A stretch of DNA of 64,000 nt, taken from NCBI GenBank assembly GCA_042095835.1, contig JBELML010000001.1, positions 48,135 to 112,134 on the forward strand. Reading direction: 5' to 3'. Each line of letters starts with the position of its first letter. Position 1 is the first letter of the stretch. The position numbers and the translations under genes were made by a program. Source of the DNA: DATFKA01 sp042095835. GTDB lineage: Bacteria; Bacteroidota; Bacteroidia; Chitinophagales; Saprospiraceae. Of the stretch, positions 54,132-63,049 are shown one piece after another. The notes under the pieces were generated by a model. It made no database searches. It was given only the letters and a program-made list of their open reading frames with translations, and had not been told where the DNA came from.

Positions 54132-54186
54132 TGTACAAGAACAGAAAAGTACCCATTTACTAAGCAATTAAACAATCAAAATAACA

Positions 54187-55476
54187 ATGAACCAATTTGT
54201 ATTTGAGAAAAGGCAGAAGACCGTCCTCCTTGGAGGGATGATCCTCGGGGTCTTATGTTTGTTAGGTTCTCTTATTGGTGATGATGCGTTGCAAACGCGG
54301 TTTTGGACAAATTATCTACACAATACGGTGTTTTTCACTGGTATTGCATTTATATCTCTATTTATTCTGGCGGCCTTTACTACGGCTTGGGCTGGATGGC
54401 ACACCAATATCAAACGAGTATGGGAGGCATTCTCTCTATTTATGATTCCTGGTGCGATCTTGATGCTTGTAGTCGTCGCAGGTGTTTTAGGTGATTTCAA
54501 TCATCTTTACCACTGGGCCAACGCTGATGATGTGGCGAATGATCCCATTATGAAGGGAAAATCTAGCTTCCTAAACCCCATGATGTACACCATCTTTACG
54601 CTTGTAGTGATGGGGACCTTCATCTATTTTGCTAGAAAGATTCGTTCCATTTCTTTAGCGGAAGATAAAGATGGGCATGGCCTTACAGATAATTTCAAGC
54701 ACCATAGAAAACTCAGAGTCTATTCTGCTGCTTTCTTGCCATTCGCAGGTTTCTTTAGTGCTGCGATTATTTGGCAATGGATTATGTCTGTAGATGCTCA
54801 CTGGTATAGTACCCTGTTTGCTTGGTATACTGGAGCAAGTTGGTTTGTAGCTGCTATGGCATTGACAACCATGGTTTTGATCTACCTCAAAGGAAAAGGG
54901 TATTTCCCTAAAGTAGATGCGAACCACTTCCATGATATTGGTAAGTACCTCTTTGGTATCAGTATCTTTTGGACTTACTTATGGTTCTCACAGTTCATGT
55001 TGATTTGGTATGCCAACGTAGGAGAGGAAACGATTTACTTTGCAGAGCGTATGCAAAACTATCCAGTGATGTTCTACGCGAACCTTGTGCTAAACTTCGT
55101 TCTACCTTTCTTCATTTTGATGAGAAATGACAACAAGCGGAAGTACGGAACGATGTTTATGGCCTCTTTACTTGTTTTCATCGGCCACTGGCTAGATTTC
55201 TTTTTGATGATCAAGCCTGGTGCTCGACATACAGCAATGGAGGCATTAGCACACCATGATGGTGACCACCATGCAGAAGAGGCTGGACACCATGCCTTAG
55301 AATTTATGATGGGCTTCACGATTCCTGGGCTGCTAGAGATTGGTATCATGCTAGGCTTCTTGAGTGGTTTCTTATACTTTGTATTCCACCAGTTGACCAA
55401 GGCTCCATTGACACCGGTCAATGATCCTTATTTAGATGAAGCAGAGCATCACCAGGTGTGGCCTTATGTAGAATGA
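54187..55476 (+). CDS. actF: ACIII subunit ActF (NrfD-like)
   Basis: Second NrfD-type membrane subunit, about 10 helices, 429 aa. Characteristic IIWQWIMSVDAHWYSTLFAW. A His/Asp-rich loop (HHDGDHHAEEAGHH, about 356-369) lies before the last helices. It closes the act gene set; coxB follows 129 bp later with its own possible -7 box. Confidence 0.94.
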   Translation: MNQFVFEKRQKTVLLGGMILGVLCLLGSLIGDDALQTRFWTNYLHNTVFFTGIAFISLFILAAFTTAWAGWHTNIKRVWEAFSLFMIPGAILMLVVVAGVLGDFNHLYHWANADDVANDPIMKGKSSFLNPMMYTIFTLVVMGTFIYFARKIRSISLAEDKDGHGLTDNFKHHRKLRVYSAAFLPFAGFFSAAIIWQWIMSVDAHWYSTLFAWYTGASWFVAAMALTTMVLIYLKGKGYFPKVDANHFHDIGKYLFGISIFWTYLWFSQFMLIWYANVGEETIYFAERMQNYPVMFYANLVLNFVLPFFILMRNDNKRKYGTMFMASLLVFIGHWLDFFLMIKPGARHTAMEALAHHDGDHHAEEAGHHALEFMMGFTIPGLLEIGIMLGFLSGFLYFVFHQLTKAPLTPVNDPYLDEAEHHQVWPYVE

Positions 55477-55531
55477 TTCTAAATAAAAAACTCACTTGTA
55501 CTCCTATTAGAACTTTAAGGGAGTCCAAACG

Positions 55532-55539
55532 TACTTTTG
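55532..55539 (+). promoter_or_regulatory. Possible internal -7 element before coxB
   Basis: TACTTTTG matches TAnnTTTG, 66 bp before the coxB ATG. No clear -33 element. It would allow the oxidase genes to be expressed apart from the act genes. Confidence 0.45.
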
Positions 55540-55605
55540 TAAAGTAAAATAAAATCGGACGTTCAGTAAGAATTGAAAATTGAAGTCCAAAAACGATAAA
55601 TAATT

Positions 55606-57102
55606 ATGACTGCGCTGCTAATTTTGCTTAGTGTAATTTTGATTGCGGTAGTTGCTGTACAGATTGGTAAAGTTTCTGAATTAGCAACTAAGATTCGTGG
55701 TGAAGCTGCAATGGAAGAAATTACCAATAAACGTCAAGGAGCTTATCTCTTTGGATTTATGGTGATCTTCTTGTTTGTAACTGCGATTTCGGGCTATGCT
55801 TATCGTAACTATATGTACGGTTTTGGTGCGATGAACGCAGCCTCTGAACACGGTCCTATTCTAGACAAGATGTTTAATGTCACCTTGGTAGTAACGGGTA
55901 TCGTTTTTATCGGTACACAGATCGCTTTATTCTACTTTGGGTGGAAATACTCAGGTAAAAAATCAAATAAAGCGACTTTCATTCCTCACAACAACACCTT
56001 AGAGATTTGGTGGACTGTTATTCCCGCTATCGTGATGACTTTCTTGGTAATGAGTGGTCTAGATGCTTGGAACGAAGTAATGGCAGACGTAGAGCCAGGG
56101 GAGGAGTACTTAGAAATTGAGGCCACAGGCTATCAGTTTGGATGGGCCGTGCGCTATCCTGGAGCTGATGGTAAGATCGGTGAGAAGTACTTCCGTGAAA
56201 TCAATGGTACCAACCCACTCGGTCAGGTTTGGACCGATGAGAAAAATGTAGATGATTTCCACGCAAGTGAAATTTATCTTCCGGTAAATAAGCAAATCAG
56301 AGTACGTATTACCTCTAAAGACGTATTACACAACTTCTATCTTCCACAATTCCGTGTGAAAATGGATGCTGTACCTGGTATGCCTACCTACTTTGTTTTT
56401 ACACCAACAAAAACAACCGAAGAGTTTCGTCAGCAAATCAGAGATTATCCTGAATACCAGATTCCAGCCGATCCAGAAGATCCAACTGGACCTGAGTTGT
56501 GGGAGCAGTTCGATTATGAATTGGCTTGTGCAGAACTTTGTGGTCGTTCGCATTTTGCTATGCGTCTTCCTGTCAAGGTAGTAAGTCAAGAAGAATTCGA
56601 TGAGTGGTTCAATAGCCAACCATCCTATTATATGAGCAATATTCGTGGTACAGACGCTGACCCATTCAAGGATCAGTTATTTGACTCGGAGATCAGAGAA
56701 CGTAAAGTTGAATTCAACGATAAATTAGAATCCGCTCTTTCTGCCACAGCTCCAGATGAGAAAGTATTCCGTTTGGACTATGTAACCTTCGAAACAGGAT
56801 CAGCGGCCTTGACTTCACTTTCTCGTTATGAGTTGGATAATGTAGTAGAGGCGATGGGTAAATACCCAGTAATGAATGTGGAGTTGGCTGGACATACAGA
56901 TAATACCGGTGATGCTGATGCTAACTTTACTTTATCTGAAAGCCGCGCTCAGACCGTATATGACTATCTTGTTGAGAAAGGAGTGACGGAAGATCGGCTG
57001 AGAGCAAGAGGATATGGTCAGAATCAACCTATAGATACCAATGATACTGATGCGGGACGTGAGAAAAACCGTAGAACAGAATTTAGAATTATTGCACAAT
57101 AG
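55606..57102 (+). CDS. coxB: Cytochrome c oxidase subunit II fused to an OmpA-like domain
   Basis: Receives electrons at the binuclear CuA centre. Two extra N-terminal helices, then the usual two (FNVTLVVTGIVFIGTQIALF; EIWWTVIPAIVMTFLVMSGL). CuA ligands H242 (LHNFYLP), C308, C312, H316, M319 (CAELCGRSHFAM). After a linker, residues about 387-498 are an OmpA C-terminal domain: VTFETGSAAL, LAGHTDNTGDADANFTLSES, SRAQTVYDYL, NRRTEFRI, which in its family binds peptidoglycan. In caa3 enzymes this position holds a cytochrome c. 498 aa. Confidence 0.95.
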   Translation: MTALLILLSVILIAVVAVQIGKVSELATKIRGEAAMEEITNKRQGAYLFGFMVIFLFVTAISGYAYRNYMYGFGAMNAASEHGPILDKMFNVTLVVTGIVFIGTQIALFYFGWKYSGKKSNKATFIPHNNTLEIWWTVIPAIVMTFLVMSGLDAWNEVMADVEPGEEYLEIEATGYQFGWAVRYPGADGKIGEKYFREINGTNPLGQVWTDEKNVDDFHASEIYLPVNKQIRVRITSKDVLHNFYLPQFRVKMDAVPGMPTYFVFTPTKTTEEFRQQIRDYPEYQIPADPEDPTGPELWEQFDYELACAELCGRSHFAMRLPVKVVSQEEFDEWFNSQPSYYMSNIRGTDADPFKDQLFDSEIRERKVEFNDKLESALSATAPDEKVFRLDYVTFETGSAALTSLSRYELDNVVEAMGKYPVMNVELAGHTDNTGDADANFTLSESRAQTVYDYLVEKGVTEDRLRARGYGQNQPIDTNDTDAGREKNRRTEFRIIAQ

Positions 57103-57194
57103 TGATATGAAATGGGCCATGCTATTGGCCAGCATTTTGTATATTTTCTCCAAGTAGTAAACTAATACATAATAAATAAATAAAACTTCAGCCA

Positions 57195-59051
57195 ATGGCT
57201 AGTGTAGCAACACCTTTAAAGAAGACTGAAGCGGACGTTCTAATCGAACAGTTAGGATATGAGGATCACTTCCATGATCATCATCATGGTGATGCGTATC
57301 AATCGAATTTTATTACGAAGTATATTTTTAGTCAGGATCACAAGATGATCGCGAAGCAGTTCCTTATTACGGGAATGATGTGGGCGATTATTGGTGGATT
57401 GATGTCTATTGTCTTCCGTTTGCAACTAGGTTTTCCTGAGGAAAACTTGATGTGGCTAAAGCCTATCTTAGGTAAATGGATCACAGTAAATGCTGATGGC
57501 ATGGGCTCCCTGTCTCAAGATTTTTACTATGCTTTGGTGACCATGCATGGTACCATCTTAGTATTCTTCGTATTGACTGCAGGCCTCTCAGGTACCTTTA
57601 GTAACCTTTTAATTCCCTTGCAGTTGGGCGCACGTGATATGGCATCTCCATTGTTAAACATGATGTCTTACTGGTTCTTCTTCTTGGCTGGTATGGTGAT
57701 GTTTGCTTCACTATTCCTAAGTACAGGGCCCTTCTCCGGTGGATGGACGGCCTACCCGCCGCTGAGTGGTGTGCCGCAAGCCTCTATGGGCTCCGGTGCA
57801 GGTATGACGCTGTGGACAGTGAGTTTGGTCTTCTTTGTAGTATCCGTACTATTGGGTGGTATCAACTACATCACCACAGTACTGAACCTAAGAACTAAAG
57901 GGATGACCCTGTGGAGAATGCCTCTGACCATTTGGGCTTTCTTTATCACCGCCATCATTGGTCTATTATCATTCCCTGTATTGGCATCTGCCTTTTTCTT
58001 GTTGATGTTCGATAGAAGTTTAGGAACTAGCTTTTTCTTAAGTGAAATCTATATAGGTGGACAAGCGCTAGATCACGTTGGTGGTAGTCCTGTATTGTAC
58101 CAGCATTTATTCTGGTTCTTGGGTCACCCTGAGGTATATATCATCATTCTTCCTGCGATGGGATTAGTGTCAGAGGTATTAGCTGTACACTCTCGTAAAC
58201 CTATCTTTGGATACAAAGCGATGGTTTATTCCATGTTGGCGATTGCCTTCTTGTCATTCATCGTATGGGCACACCACATGTTTATGTCAGGTGTGAATCC
58301 ATTCATCTCGAACTTCTTTGTAATCTTTACTTTAATCATTGCGGTACCATCTGCGGTGAAAGTATTTAACTGGATTGCAACCTTATATAGAGGTAATGTA
58401 CGATTGAATGCTGCCAGTTTGTTTGCGATAGGTTTTGTATCAATGTTTATCTCTGGTGGTTTGACGGGTATCTTCCTTGGTAACTCGGCTATCGATATCG
58501 TATTACACGATACCTATTTTGTAGTAGCTCACTTCCACATTGTGATGGGTGTAGCGGCATTCTTTGGAATGTTTGCAGGTATTTACAACTGGTTTCCTAA
58601 GCTATACGGTCGTTTCATGAATGAGACGCTAGGTAGAATTCACTTCTGGGGTACCATGATCGGTGCTTATGTGATCTTCTGGCCAATGCACTATATCGGT
58701 ATGGCTGGTGTACCTCGTCGTTACTATAGATTCGATTCATTCCAAGCCTTCTCTTATTTCGATGAGTTGAATGCCTTCATCACGATTGGTGCGATTGTTA
58801 CTTTTGCTTTCCAACTATTGTTTGTAGTGAACTTCTTTTACAGCATCTGGAAAGGTAAGAAAATGACTAATCCTAATCCATGGGGCGCAACGACTTTGGA
58901 ATGGACAGCACCAGTAGAAGCAACCCACGGTAACTGGCCAGGTAAACTACCTACAGTACAACGTTGGGCCTATGACTATGGAAAAGATGGAAAAGAATTT
59001 ATCCCTCAAGTAGAGCCGATGGCCGAGGGAGAAAATGATGGCGGTCACTAG
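57195..59051 (+). CDS. coxA: Cytochrome c oxidase subunit I
   Basis: Catalytic heme-copper subunit, A-type. CuB ligands H311 (GHPEVY, with E313 and cross-link Tyr Y315), H360-H361 (WAHHMF); heme ligands H446 and H448 (VAHFHIVMG). About 14 helices. The Glu in GHPEVY marks the D-channel A1 pattern. The N-terminus has a His-rich patch (EDHFHDHHHGD). 618 aa. A long hairpin follows at 59080. Confidence 0.97.
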   Translation: MASVATPLKKTEADVLIEQLGYEDHFHDHHHGDAYQSNFITKYIFSQDHKMIAKQFLITGMMWAIIGGLMSIVFRLQLGFPEENLMWLKPILGKWITVNADGMGSLSQDFYYALVTMHGTILVFFVLTAGLSGTFSNLLIPLQLGARDMASPLLNMMSYWFFFLAGMVMFASLFLSTGPFSGGWTAYPPLSGVPQASMGSGAGMTLWTVSLVFFVVSVLLGGINYITTVLNLRTKGMTLWRMPLTIWAFFITAIIGLLSFPVLASAFFLLMFDRSLGTSFFLSEIYIGGQALDHVGGSPVLYQHLFWFLGHPEVYIIILPAMGLVSEVLAVHSRKPIFGYKAMVYSMLAIAFLSFIVWAHHMFMSGVNPFISNFFVIFTLIIAVPSAVKVFNWIATLYRGNVRLNAASLFAIGFVSMFISGGLTGIFLGNSAIDIVLHDTYFVVAHFHIVMGVAAFFGMFAGIYNWFPKLYGRFMNETLGRIHFWGTMIGAYVIFWPMHYIGMAGVPRRYYRFDSFQAFSYFDELNAFITIGAIVTFAFQLLFVVNFFYSIWKGKKMTNPNPWGATTLEWTAPVEATHGNWPGKLPTVQRWAYDYGKDGKEFIPQVEPMAEGENDGGH

Positions 59052-59079
59052 TTGAATTTGTGATTTTATAGATAAATAA

Positions 59080-59120
59080 CAAAAGGAGGTGATAGCCAGA
59101 GAGCTCATTACCTCCTTTTG
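59080..59120 (+). other. 14-bp intercistronic hairpin containing an ideal Shine-Dalgarno
   Basis: CAAAAGGAGGTGAT pairs with ATTACCTCCTTTTG (14 bp, one wobble) around 13 nt. The left arm contains AAAGGAGGTGAT, complementary to the 16S 3-prime tail, but no start codon follows at the proper distance. It lies between coxA and cyoE; followed by AATAG, not by a T run. Confidence 0.75.
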
Positions 59121-59162
59121 AATAGTCTAAGAACGAATATTTAAGAATAGAATAAGCGAAGC

Positions 59163-60068
59163 GTGAAGGAACTGTCGACAAAAACGGCTATTAATACTGG
59201 AAAATCTGAATTTTTCCAGAAGGTAAAAGACTACCAGCAGTTGGTGAAGTTAAGACTCAACCTGACGGTGGTATTCTCTTCCATAATGGCTTATTTAATT
59301 GGTGCAAGTGGACCTATTGATTGGATGGCCCTAGTTGTACTGGGAGCTGGAGGTTTTTTGGTTACTGGCGCTGCGAACACGCTTAACCAAGTCTTGGAAA
59401 GTGAGTTCGATGCCAATATGAAACGTACAGCGGGGAGACCCCTCGCAGCGGGTAGAATGAAGTCTAGCGAAGCTGTATTGGCGGCAGGATTAATGAGTAT
59501 GTTTGGTATTTCCTTACTTGCACTCTTTAATCCATGGACAGCTTTCTTCGGGACTTTGGCTTTGGTTTTATATGCGTTCTTATACACACCGATGAAGCGA
59601 ATTTCGCCTTTGGCGGTAACTATAGGAGCCATCCCAGGAGCATTGCCGACTCTAATTGGTGTAGTAGCTGCCCAAGGATCTATTACCACGCTAGGAATTA
59701 CCTTATTTTTCATTCAGTTTTTATGGCAATTCCCGCATTTTTGGTCGATCGGTTGGCTAGGGTTCGAAGATTATAAGAAAGCCGGCTATAAGATCATGCC
59801 TGAGCAAAATGGTCAACAAGACCCAAATATTACCTTCCAGGCTTTACTGTATGCACTCTTTTTAATACCAGTGAGTATTGTTCCTTTTTATTTAGGAGAA
59901 AGTGGCATCGTTTCTATGATCTGTTTGCTGGTTCTAAGCATAGTATATGCAGTATTTGCTTTCCTTTTTTATAAAAATCAAAATAGGAAAGCTGCTTTAG
60001 GTTTAATGTTTTATTCTTTCTGTTACATTCCTTTTGGATTGATCGTATTATTCCTTGACAAAATTTGA
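59163..60068 (+). CDS. cyoE: Protoheme IX farnesyltransferase (heme O synthase)
   Basis: UbiA-family prenyltransferase making heme O for the oxidase. Prenyl-diphosphate motif NQVLESEFDANMKRTAGRPL (about 76-95) and the second Asp-containing motif in LGFEDYKKAGYKIMP. Seven to nine helices, 301 aa. Start at GTG 59163, the only suitable codon. The stop overlaps a possible TTG start of the next gene. Confidence 0.96.
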   Translation: MKELSTKTAINTGKSEFFQKVKDYQQLVKLRLNLTVVFSSIMAYLIGASGPIDWMALVVLGAGGFLVTGAANTLNQVLESEFDANMKRTAGRPLAAGRMKSSEAVLAAGLMSMFGISLLALFNPWTAFFGTLALVLYAFLYTPMKRISPLAVTIGAIPGALPTLIGVVAAQGSITTLGITLFFIQFLWQFPHFWSIGWLGFEDYKKAGYKIMPEQNGQQDPNITFQALLYALFLIPVSIVPFYLGESGIVSMICLLVLSIVYAVFAFLFYKNQNRKAALGLMFYSFCYIPFGLIVLFLDKI

Positions 60069-60076
60069 TTAGAGAA

Positions 60077-60658
60077 ATGGATAGTGTAGTGGCAACAAAT
60101 AAGGACTTTTTTAGAAATAGAATACACCCAAAGAAATTTGCACTTTTGGTGGCTTGTGCGAGTATCACCATGATGTTTGCGGCTTTTACTAGTGCATATA
60201 TTGTTCGTCAAGCTGCTGGGAACTGGCTGGAGTTTAAACTTCCTAACGTGTTCTTTGTGAATACGGCCGTGATTTTATTAAGTAGCCTGGCAGGACATAT
60301 GGCCTACCGCTCTTATATCAAAGGGAATGAGCGCATGTACCGTTTGCTTTTGGTAGTTACTTTTATACTGGGCTTGGCTTTTGTGGCGCTACAATACCAG
60401 GGATGGTTGGCCTTAGTAGACATAGGTGTAGAATTGACGACGAATCCTTCGGGATCATTTATATATGTAATTTCAGGCGTACACGCGGCGCACGTTTTAG
60501 GTGGTTTAGCAGCATTAGCGATAGCATTATTGCATGCCTTTACGCTACCGTATAAAGTGACGGAAAAGAGAAAACTACGCTTTGAAATGACTTTAATCTA
60601 CTGGCATTTCGTAGATTTGCTGTGGGTTTATTTGCTGGTGTTTTTTATTATCCAGTAG
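60077..60658 (+). CDS. Cytochrome c oxidase subunit III, short paralog
   Basis: Five-helix subunit III (193 aa). Seen: FAAFTSAYIVRQAAGNWLEF, ISGVHAAHVLGGLAALAIA and the terminal YWHFVDLLWVYLLVFFIIQ. ATG 60077 is chosen; TTG 60065 would overlap the cyoE stop. The first of two subunit III genes in the operon. Confidence 0.93.
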   Translation: MDSVVATNKDFFRNRIHPKKFALLVACASITMMFAAFTSAYIVRQAAGNWLEFKLPNVFFVNTAVILLSSLAGHMAYRSYIKGNERMYRLLLVVTFILGLAFVALQYQGWLALVDIGVELTTNPSGSFIYVISGVHAAHVLGGLAALAIALLHAFTLPYKVTEKRKLRFEMTLIYWHFVDLLWVYLLVFFIIQ

Positions 60659-60716
60659 ACCAAATTAAAAATCAACAAGGAAGAAAGCGATTCGCTTTAT
60701 TTTCTTGCCAAATAAA

Positions 60717-60750
60717 TTGGAAAACAAAGAGAGGGCAGATATTTTTGCCC
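60717..60750 (+). promoter_or_regulatory. Promoter before the long subunit III gene
   Basis: TTG (60717-60719), 20-nt spacer, TATTTTTG (60740-60747), a full consensus match. The -7 box sits inside a small hairpin (GGGCA 60733-60737 with TGCCC 60746-60750). It would drive the final four genes separately from the upstream operon. Confidence 0.6.
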
Positions 60751-60791
60751 GCCGACTAAACAAAGAATAACAAACAAAATAACGATAACGA

Positions 60792-61754
60792 ATGGCTTCA
60801 ACAGATACCGCTCTAGAGCACGATGTTCATGAAAATGACGGAGGAATTTGGGATGGTGCCAAAGCTCCTTTCAAAGCAAGCTATGGTAAGCTGATGATGT
60901 GGTACTTCCTCTTGTCAGATGCATTTACCTTCGCAGGCTTCCTTATCGCTTATGGAGCATTACGCTTCAGTTCTCCAACTTGGCCAGTACCAGATGCGGT
61001 CTTCCAGACAGCTCCAGCTGGTATCCATGAGTGGTTTCCAGGTGGTAAGGCTCCTTTGATTTTCGTGACTTTTATGTCCTTTTTACTGATCATTAGCTCT
61101 GTGACGATGGTGCGGGCTGTGCAAGAAGGCCACCGCGAAAATAAAAATGGAGTGGTCTTTTGGATGGTACTCACGATTTTTGGTGGTGCAGGATTCTTGG
61201 CTTGTCAGGCTTGGGAGTGGACCAACTTGATTACGCATGAGCACATGACCATCTATACCAATCCTTTTGTGACCCATACGACTGACGGGGTTTATCTCAA
61301 TGCCGATGGTTCAGAATCTGAGGAGACCTTCAATGCTGGTGAGACCTTCCTCATTCACAAAGCAGGTGGACATCACGGAGAGGGAGATGACCATGGAGAT
61401 GATCATGCAGAAAGCCATGATTATTCGGTAGGAGATCATCCGGGTTATATTGTAGATGAGAAAGGATTCTTGAAGAGGAAATATAAAATCCTAGGCGGCG
61501 ATCAAGATGGAGTAGTGAAAGCAGAAGCTTTCGGACCTAAAGCCTTTGGTGCATTGTTTTTTGCCATTACAGGTTTTCACGGTTTCCACGTATTCTCAGG
61601 TGTGATGTTCCTCATTATTATCACAATCAACGTGGCCAGTGGTGTATATGTACAACGCAAGAATGGCTATGAGATGGTGGAGAAAATTGGATTGTACTGG
61701 CACTTTGTAGATTTAGTTTGGGTATTCGTATTCCTAGTATTCTATCTACTGTAA
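60792..61754 (+). CDS. coxC: Cytochrome c oxidase subunit III, long form
   Basis: Seven-helix-type subunit III with conserved DAFTFAGFLIAYGALRF, GFHGFHVFSGVMFL and YWHFVDLVWVFVFLVFYLL. Between helices lies an insert of about 80 residues (165-245) containing HHGEGDDHGDDHAESHD, absent from usual subunit III. 320 aa. Followed 41 bp later by subunit IV. Confidence 0.93.
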   Translation: MASTDTALEHDVHENDGGIWDGAKAPFKASYGKLMMWYFLLSDAFTFAGFLIAYGALRFSSPTWPVPDAVFQTAPAGIHEWFPGGKAPLIFVTFMSFLLIISSVTMVRAVQEGHRENKNGVVFWMVLTIFGGAGFLACQAWEWTNLITHEHMTIYTNPFVTHTTDGVYLNADGSESEETFNAGETFLIHKAGGHHGEGDDHGDDHAESHDYSVGDHPGYIVDEKGFLKRKYKILGGDQDGVVKAEAFGPKAFGALFFAITGFHGFHVFSGVMFLIIITINVASGVYVQRKNGYEMVEKIGLYWHFVDLVWVFVFLVFYLL

Positions 61755-61795
61755 TTTTATTTCCTGATCACAACAACTAACTAATCATAAATATT

Positions 61796-62227
61796 ATGGC
61801 AGGTCTTAGTCACGAAGAAAGCATTAAGAAAGTATATTTTGGCCTTGGGCTGTTAGCAGTAGTGACCTTAGTAGAGGTATTGGTATCCTTATTCGGTAAA
61901 GGCTGGATAATTGGAGGTGTGGAGCAAAATATGTGGATCGTAGCTATTGCAGCGCTTTTGATCATAGGTCTATCGCTTTATAAAGCTTATTTCATTATTT
62001 ACGAGTTTATGCACATGCGCTATGAGGTCAAAGGACTGGCCTACAGTGTATTATTGCCAACTGCTTTACTGATTTGGGCATTGATCGCATTTTTCCAAGA
62101 GGGAAATTCCTGGAAAGAGCGCAGAGACCAAATTCAAGAGTTTGATAAAGAAGAGATTGACGCGAGCCAGCAGCAAGGCTCTCTATATGATGAGGAAACT
62201 TATCAACTGGAATTGAACAGAGGTTAA
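61796..62227 (+). CDS. Cytochrome c oxidase subunit IV family protein
   Basis: Three-helix small subunit (143 aa): YFGLGLLAVVTLVEVLVSL, IVAIAALLIIGLSLYKAYF, YSVLLPTALLIWALIAFFQ, then a charged cytoplasmic tail. EFMHMRYEVKGL is typical of the prokaryotic COX4/CtaF group. A strong terminator follows. Confidence 0.9.
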   Translation: MAGLSHEESIKKVYFGLGLLAVVTLVEVLVSLFGKGWIIGGVEQNMWIVAIAALLIIGLSLYKAYFIIYEFMHMRYEVKGLAYSVLLPTALLIWALIAFFQEGNSWKERRDQIQEFDKEEIDASQQQGSLYDEETYQLELNRG

Positions 62228-62248
62228 AAAGTATTTCTGTTTTTACCT

Positions 62249-62288
62249 AAAACCGCATAGGCACCTTGTGTTCCTCTGCGGTTTTTTT
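62249..62288 (+). terminator. Intrinsic terminator after subunit IV
   Basis: AAAACCGCA pairs with TGCGGTTTT around a 19-nt loop, followed by a run of T. It ends the main act-cox transcript; the next gene begins 63 bp later. Confidence 0.88.
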
Positions 62289-62350
62289 GTATGACATTAT
62301 TCTGATTAACCAATTTGATTTTTAACTGTTAGAATCTAAAATATACATCA

Positions 62351-62986
62351 TTGAAGAATCGTAACATCTGGGCTGTATTGCTAATGTTGGTATTACTTGT
62401 TGTATTTCCAGCAATGAGCTATGTATACATGAAAAATGGATTTGAGTACCAGGTCAAATCAAGAGCTGAGTTACAAGACTTGGGTACTGCAATGTCACTG
62501 CCAAGTAATAACTATTGGGGAGATTCCCTAGTACTCGATAAAACCGACAAGAAGGTGAGCCTATTCGCTTATTTCGATCCATCAGACCAAGAGAATACTG
62601 CTGTGAGTGGTAAGTACTTTGGTGAAATGGTCGAGCAGTTTAAAGAGATTGACTGGTTTCGGATGAATCTTTTGGTCCCTCAAAATGCCTCAAATGCCTT
62701 GACGGCCTATACACAGGAGAAGGATATTGAGAAAGCGACAAATATCATCTTTTATCCTGCCCAACAAGATCGCCAAGCAATCAACCAGACGCTGCATATC
62801 GGAGCAGATGTGCTTAATGCCAAAAATTGCGTTGCTCTAGCAGATACCAACGGCATCGTAGTAAACTATTATGACCTAGCCGATGGCAAGCAATATGTAC
62901 GAATGATGGAGCATATTTCCCTACTGCGCCCATTAGAAGAAAAGAAAAAGGCAGAAGCACTATTTCGACGAGAACCAGATTTATAG
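62351..62986 (+). CDS. Sco1/thioredoxin-like protein lacking CxxxC
   Basis: One N-terminal membrane anchor (IWAVLLMLVLLVVFPAMSYVY) and a thioredoxin-like fold (KKVSLFAYFDPSD; GADVLNAKNCVALADTNG; MMEHISLLRP). In place of the CxxxC copper/redox motif stands YFDPSDQEN; only one Cys remains. The locus position is that of Sco, the CuA-insertion factor. TTG 62351 is the only start available (in-frame stop at 62330). 211 aa. Confidence 0.8.
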   Translation: MKNRNIWAVLLMLVLLVVFPAMSYVYMKNGFEYQVKSRAELQDLGTAMSLPSNNYWGDSLVLDKTDKKVSLFAYFDPSDQENTAVSGKYFGEMVEQFKEIDWFRMNLLVPQNASNALTAYTQEKDIEKATNIIFYPAQQDRQAINQTLHIGADVLNAKNCVALADTNGIVVNYYDLADGKQYVRMMEHISLLRPLEEKKKAEALFRREPDL

Positions 62987-63049
62987 CACATCACAACATC
63001 AATATATATCACAACATCATTACATCACAACATCACTACATCACCACTA
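62987..63049. repeat. CATCACAACATC-type wordy repeat (class II)
   Basis: About six diverged CATCACAACATC/CATTACATC words fill the short spacer between two co-directional genes and run up to the next ATG. Related to the repeats at 34.2 and 45.0 kb. Confidence 0.75.
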
